Below the pieces are notes generated by a model, which had not been told where the DNA came from, made no database searches, and saw only the letters and a program-made list of their open reading frames with translations. A stretch of 64,000 nt of DNA from an uncultured Clostridia bacterium (GTDB lineage Bacteria > Bacillota > Clostridia > TANB77 > CAG-508), in NCBI GenBank assembly GCA_948678575.1, contig CAPPGO010000001.1:124001-188000 (forward strand). Direction: 5' to 3'. Below, piece after piece: positions 63,294 to 64,000 of the stretch. The translations under genes were made by a program, and so were the position numbers. Numbering within the stretch: position 1 is the stretch's first letter; every line of letters begins with the position of its first letter.

Positions 63294-64000
63294 CTATTCT
63301 TTTTCTCTTTCTTTTATAATTCCTTGCATTCTCTCATACATTTCTTTTTGACTGTCTTTTGACAATTGAACAAATTGATTTAAAACTTTCTTGCCTTCCT
63401 CATGTATATTATATAATTTTGCATATAGTTCCACTTTTTCTTCTGGTGGAAGCATTGCAAAAAGTTCTAATATTTCTGTTTTCTTATCTTCAATACTTTT
63501 TTCTGTTTCTGCTGATTTAGTGTCACCTCTTCTACTAATAGTTATTTGAGGCGTTTGTTGATATGGTTGCATTTCTTTTCTTAAATCATCTACTTCTTTT
63601 TGAGTAACAGAAGTGCGATGTAATAATTTAGATAATTTTATTGTTATACTTTCTAAATCTTTGCTTCCTGTTTTTGAATTTTTTCTATTATATGCTTCGT
63701 CTATTTTCTTAGCTATAATATTATTAGGATCTATTGCCATTATAGTTAATGCTTTAAATCTTTTTCTATCTGTATCATTTTCCTTTGTATTAATAAAAGG
63801 AAGTGTTTGCAAAAATTCATCTCCTAATTGTTGATATGTACGATTATATGTAACATTCCAATCAGAAGTTATATTTGCTCCATTTGCACTTACTGGCGTT
63901 CTTAATTTGTACATTCCATCTAATTCACAAGCCATAGATTCTGCCATACATTCTCTAAGGAAAACTATCTCACTCTCATTCCAGCCAAATTCATACCCTG
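63294..64000 (-). CDS. uncharacterised helical protein (5' end outside the window)
   Basis: The frame stays open to the window edge: codons before the first in-frame Met at 63947 read GYEFGWNESEIVFLREC without a stop, so the start is probably beyond 64000. The visible ~235 residues are soluble and helical: DEFLQTLPFINTKENDTDRKRFKALTIMAIDPNNIIAKKIDEAY, then a Lys/Glu-rich C-terminus (MLPPEEKVELYAKLYNIHEEGKKVLNQFVQLS). I do not recognise it. It lies 15 bp before dnaB on the same strand, so it may be linked to replication or merely co-transcribed. Confidence 0.5.
   Translation of the reverse strand, partial: GYEFGWNESEIVFLRECMAESMACELDGMYKLRTPVSANGANITSDWNVTYNRTYQQLGDEFLQTLPFINTKENDTDRKRFKALTIMAIDPNNIIAKKIDEAYNRKNSKTGSKDLESITIKLSKLLHRTSVTQKEVDDLRKEMQPYQQTPQITISRRGDTKSAETEKSIEDKKTEILELFAMLPPEEKVELYAKLYNIHEEGKKVLNQFVQLSKDSQKEMYERMQGIIKEREKE

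Noticed and set aside
1..64000. CRISPR arrays and insertion sequences
   Set aside because: No regularly spaced repeats with unique spacers and no transposase-like proteins were found on either strand.

Overview
This is an AT-rich (roughly 28-30 % GC by eye) stretch of a Gram-positive, anaerobic Firmicute, most likely a Clostridia-class gut-type bacterium. Pointers are an anaerobic ribonucleotide reductase with its activase (nrdD/nrdG), the bifunctional AdhE, a superoxide reductase (desulfoferrodoxin), a T-box leader on argGH, strong AGGAGG ribosome binding sites, a CwlD-type amidase, and a core dnaB-tilS-ftsH cluster. No species can be named from the sequence alone.

Layout. (1) 1-17,420: chromosome. 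It holds the start of a divergent membrane transporter and its TetR regulator with three operator-like palindromes, small membrane proteins, a frameshifted alpha/beta hydrolase, adhE, an M23 peptidase, a P-loop protein, desulfoferrodoxin with two uncharacterised genes (one with a kinase-like fold), an ABC transporter plus two-component system in one run of genes, a YjbR-type protein and an MGMT-type protein. (2) 17,421-37,126: an integrated element of about 19.7 kb bounded by a 15-bp direct repeat. It has a tyrosine integrase at the right end, a partial initiator tRNA-fMet and tandem arm-type repeats near both ends. Inside are a replication/excision module (excisionase-like HTH, replisome organiser, DnaC-like loader, a cluster of hairpins) and at least three defence-type modules: an Argonaute-nuclease-reverse transcriptase operon, a RloA/RloB (AbiL-like) pair and a complete qatABCD operon. 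A MazG/DUF2075/zinc-protein trio is a fourth candidate. (3) 37,127-64,000: chromosome again. It holds a five-gene operon (ArsC-like, HD, CYTH-like, NUDIX, DUF4160), cwlD, pyrB, a GGDEF protein, a large thioester/DUF11 surface protein, a D,D-carboxypeptidase broken by a frameshift, a CAP/SH3 secreted protein, argGH under a T-box leader, yqeY, rpsU, prs, nrdG, nrdD, ftsH, tilS, dnaB and a gene running off the right edge.

The most interesting locus is 17,999-22,507. There a catalytically degenerate Argonaute, a protein with a PD-(D/E)XK nuclease signature and a reverse transcriptase with a YRDD active site are packed head to tail with overlap or near-zero spacing. That looks like one functional unit rather than a chance neighbourhood.

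Two genes (1,991-3,177 and 47,861-49,091) read through only if a frameshift is repaired. One lies in an A homopolymer and could be a sequencing error; the other looks like loss of a dinucleotide.
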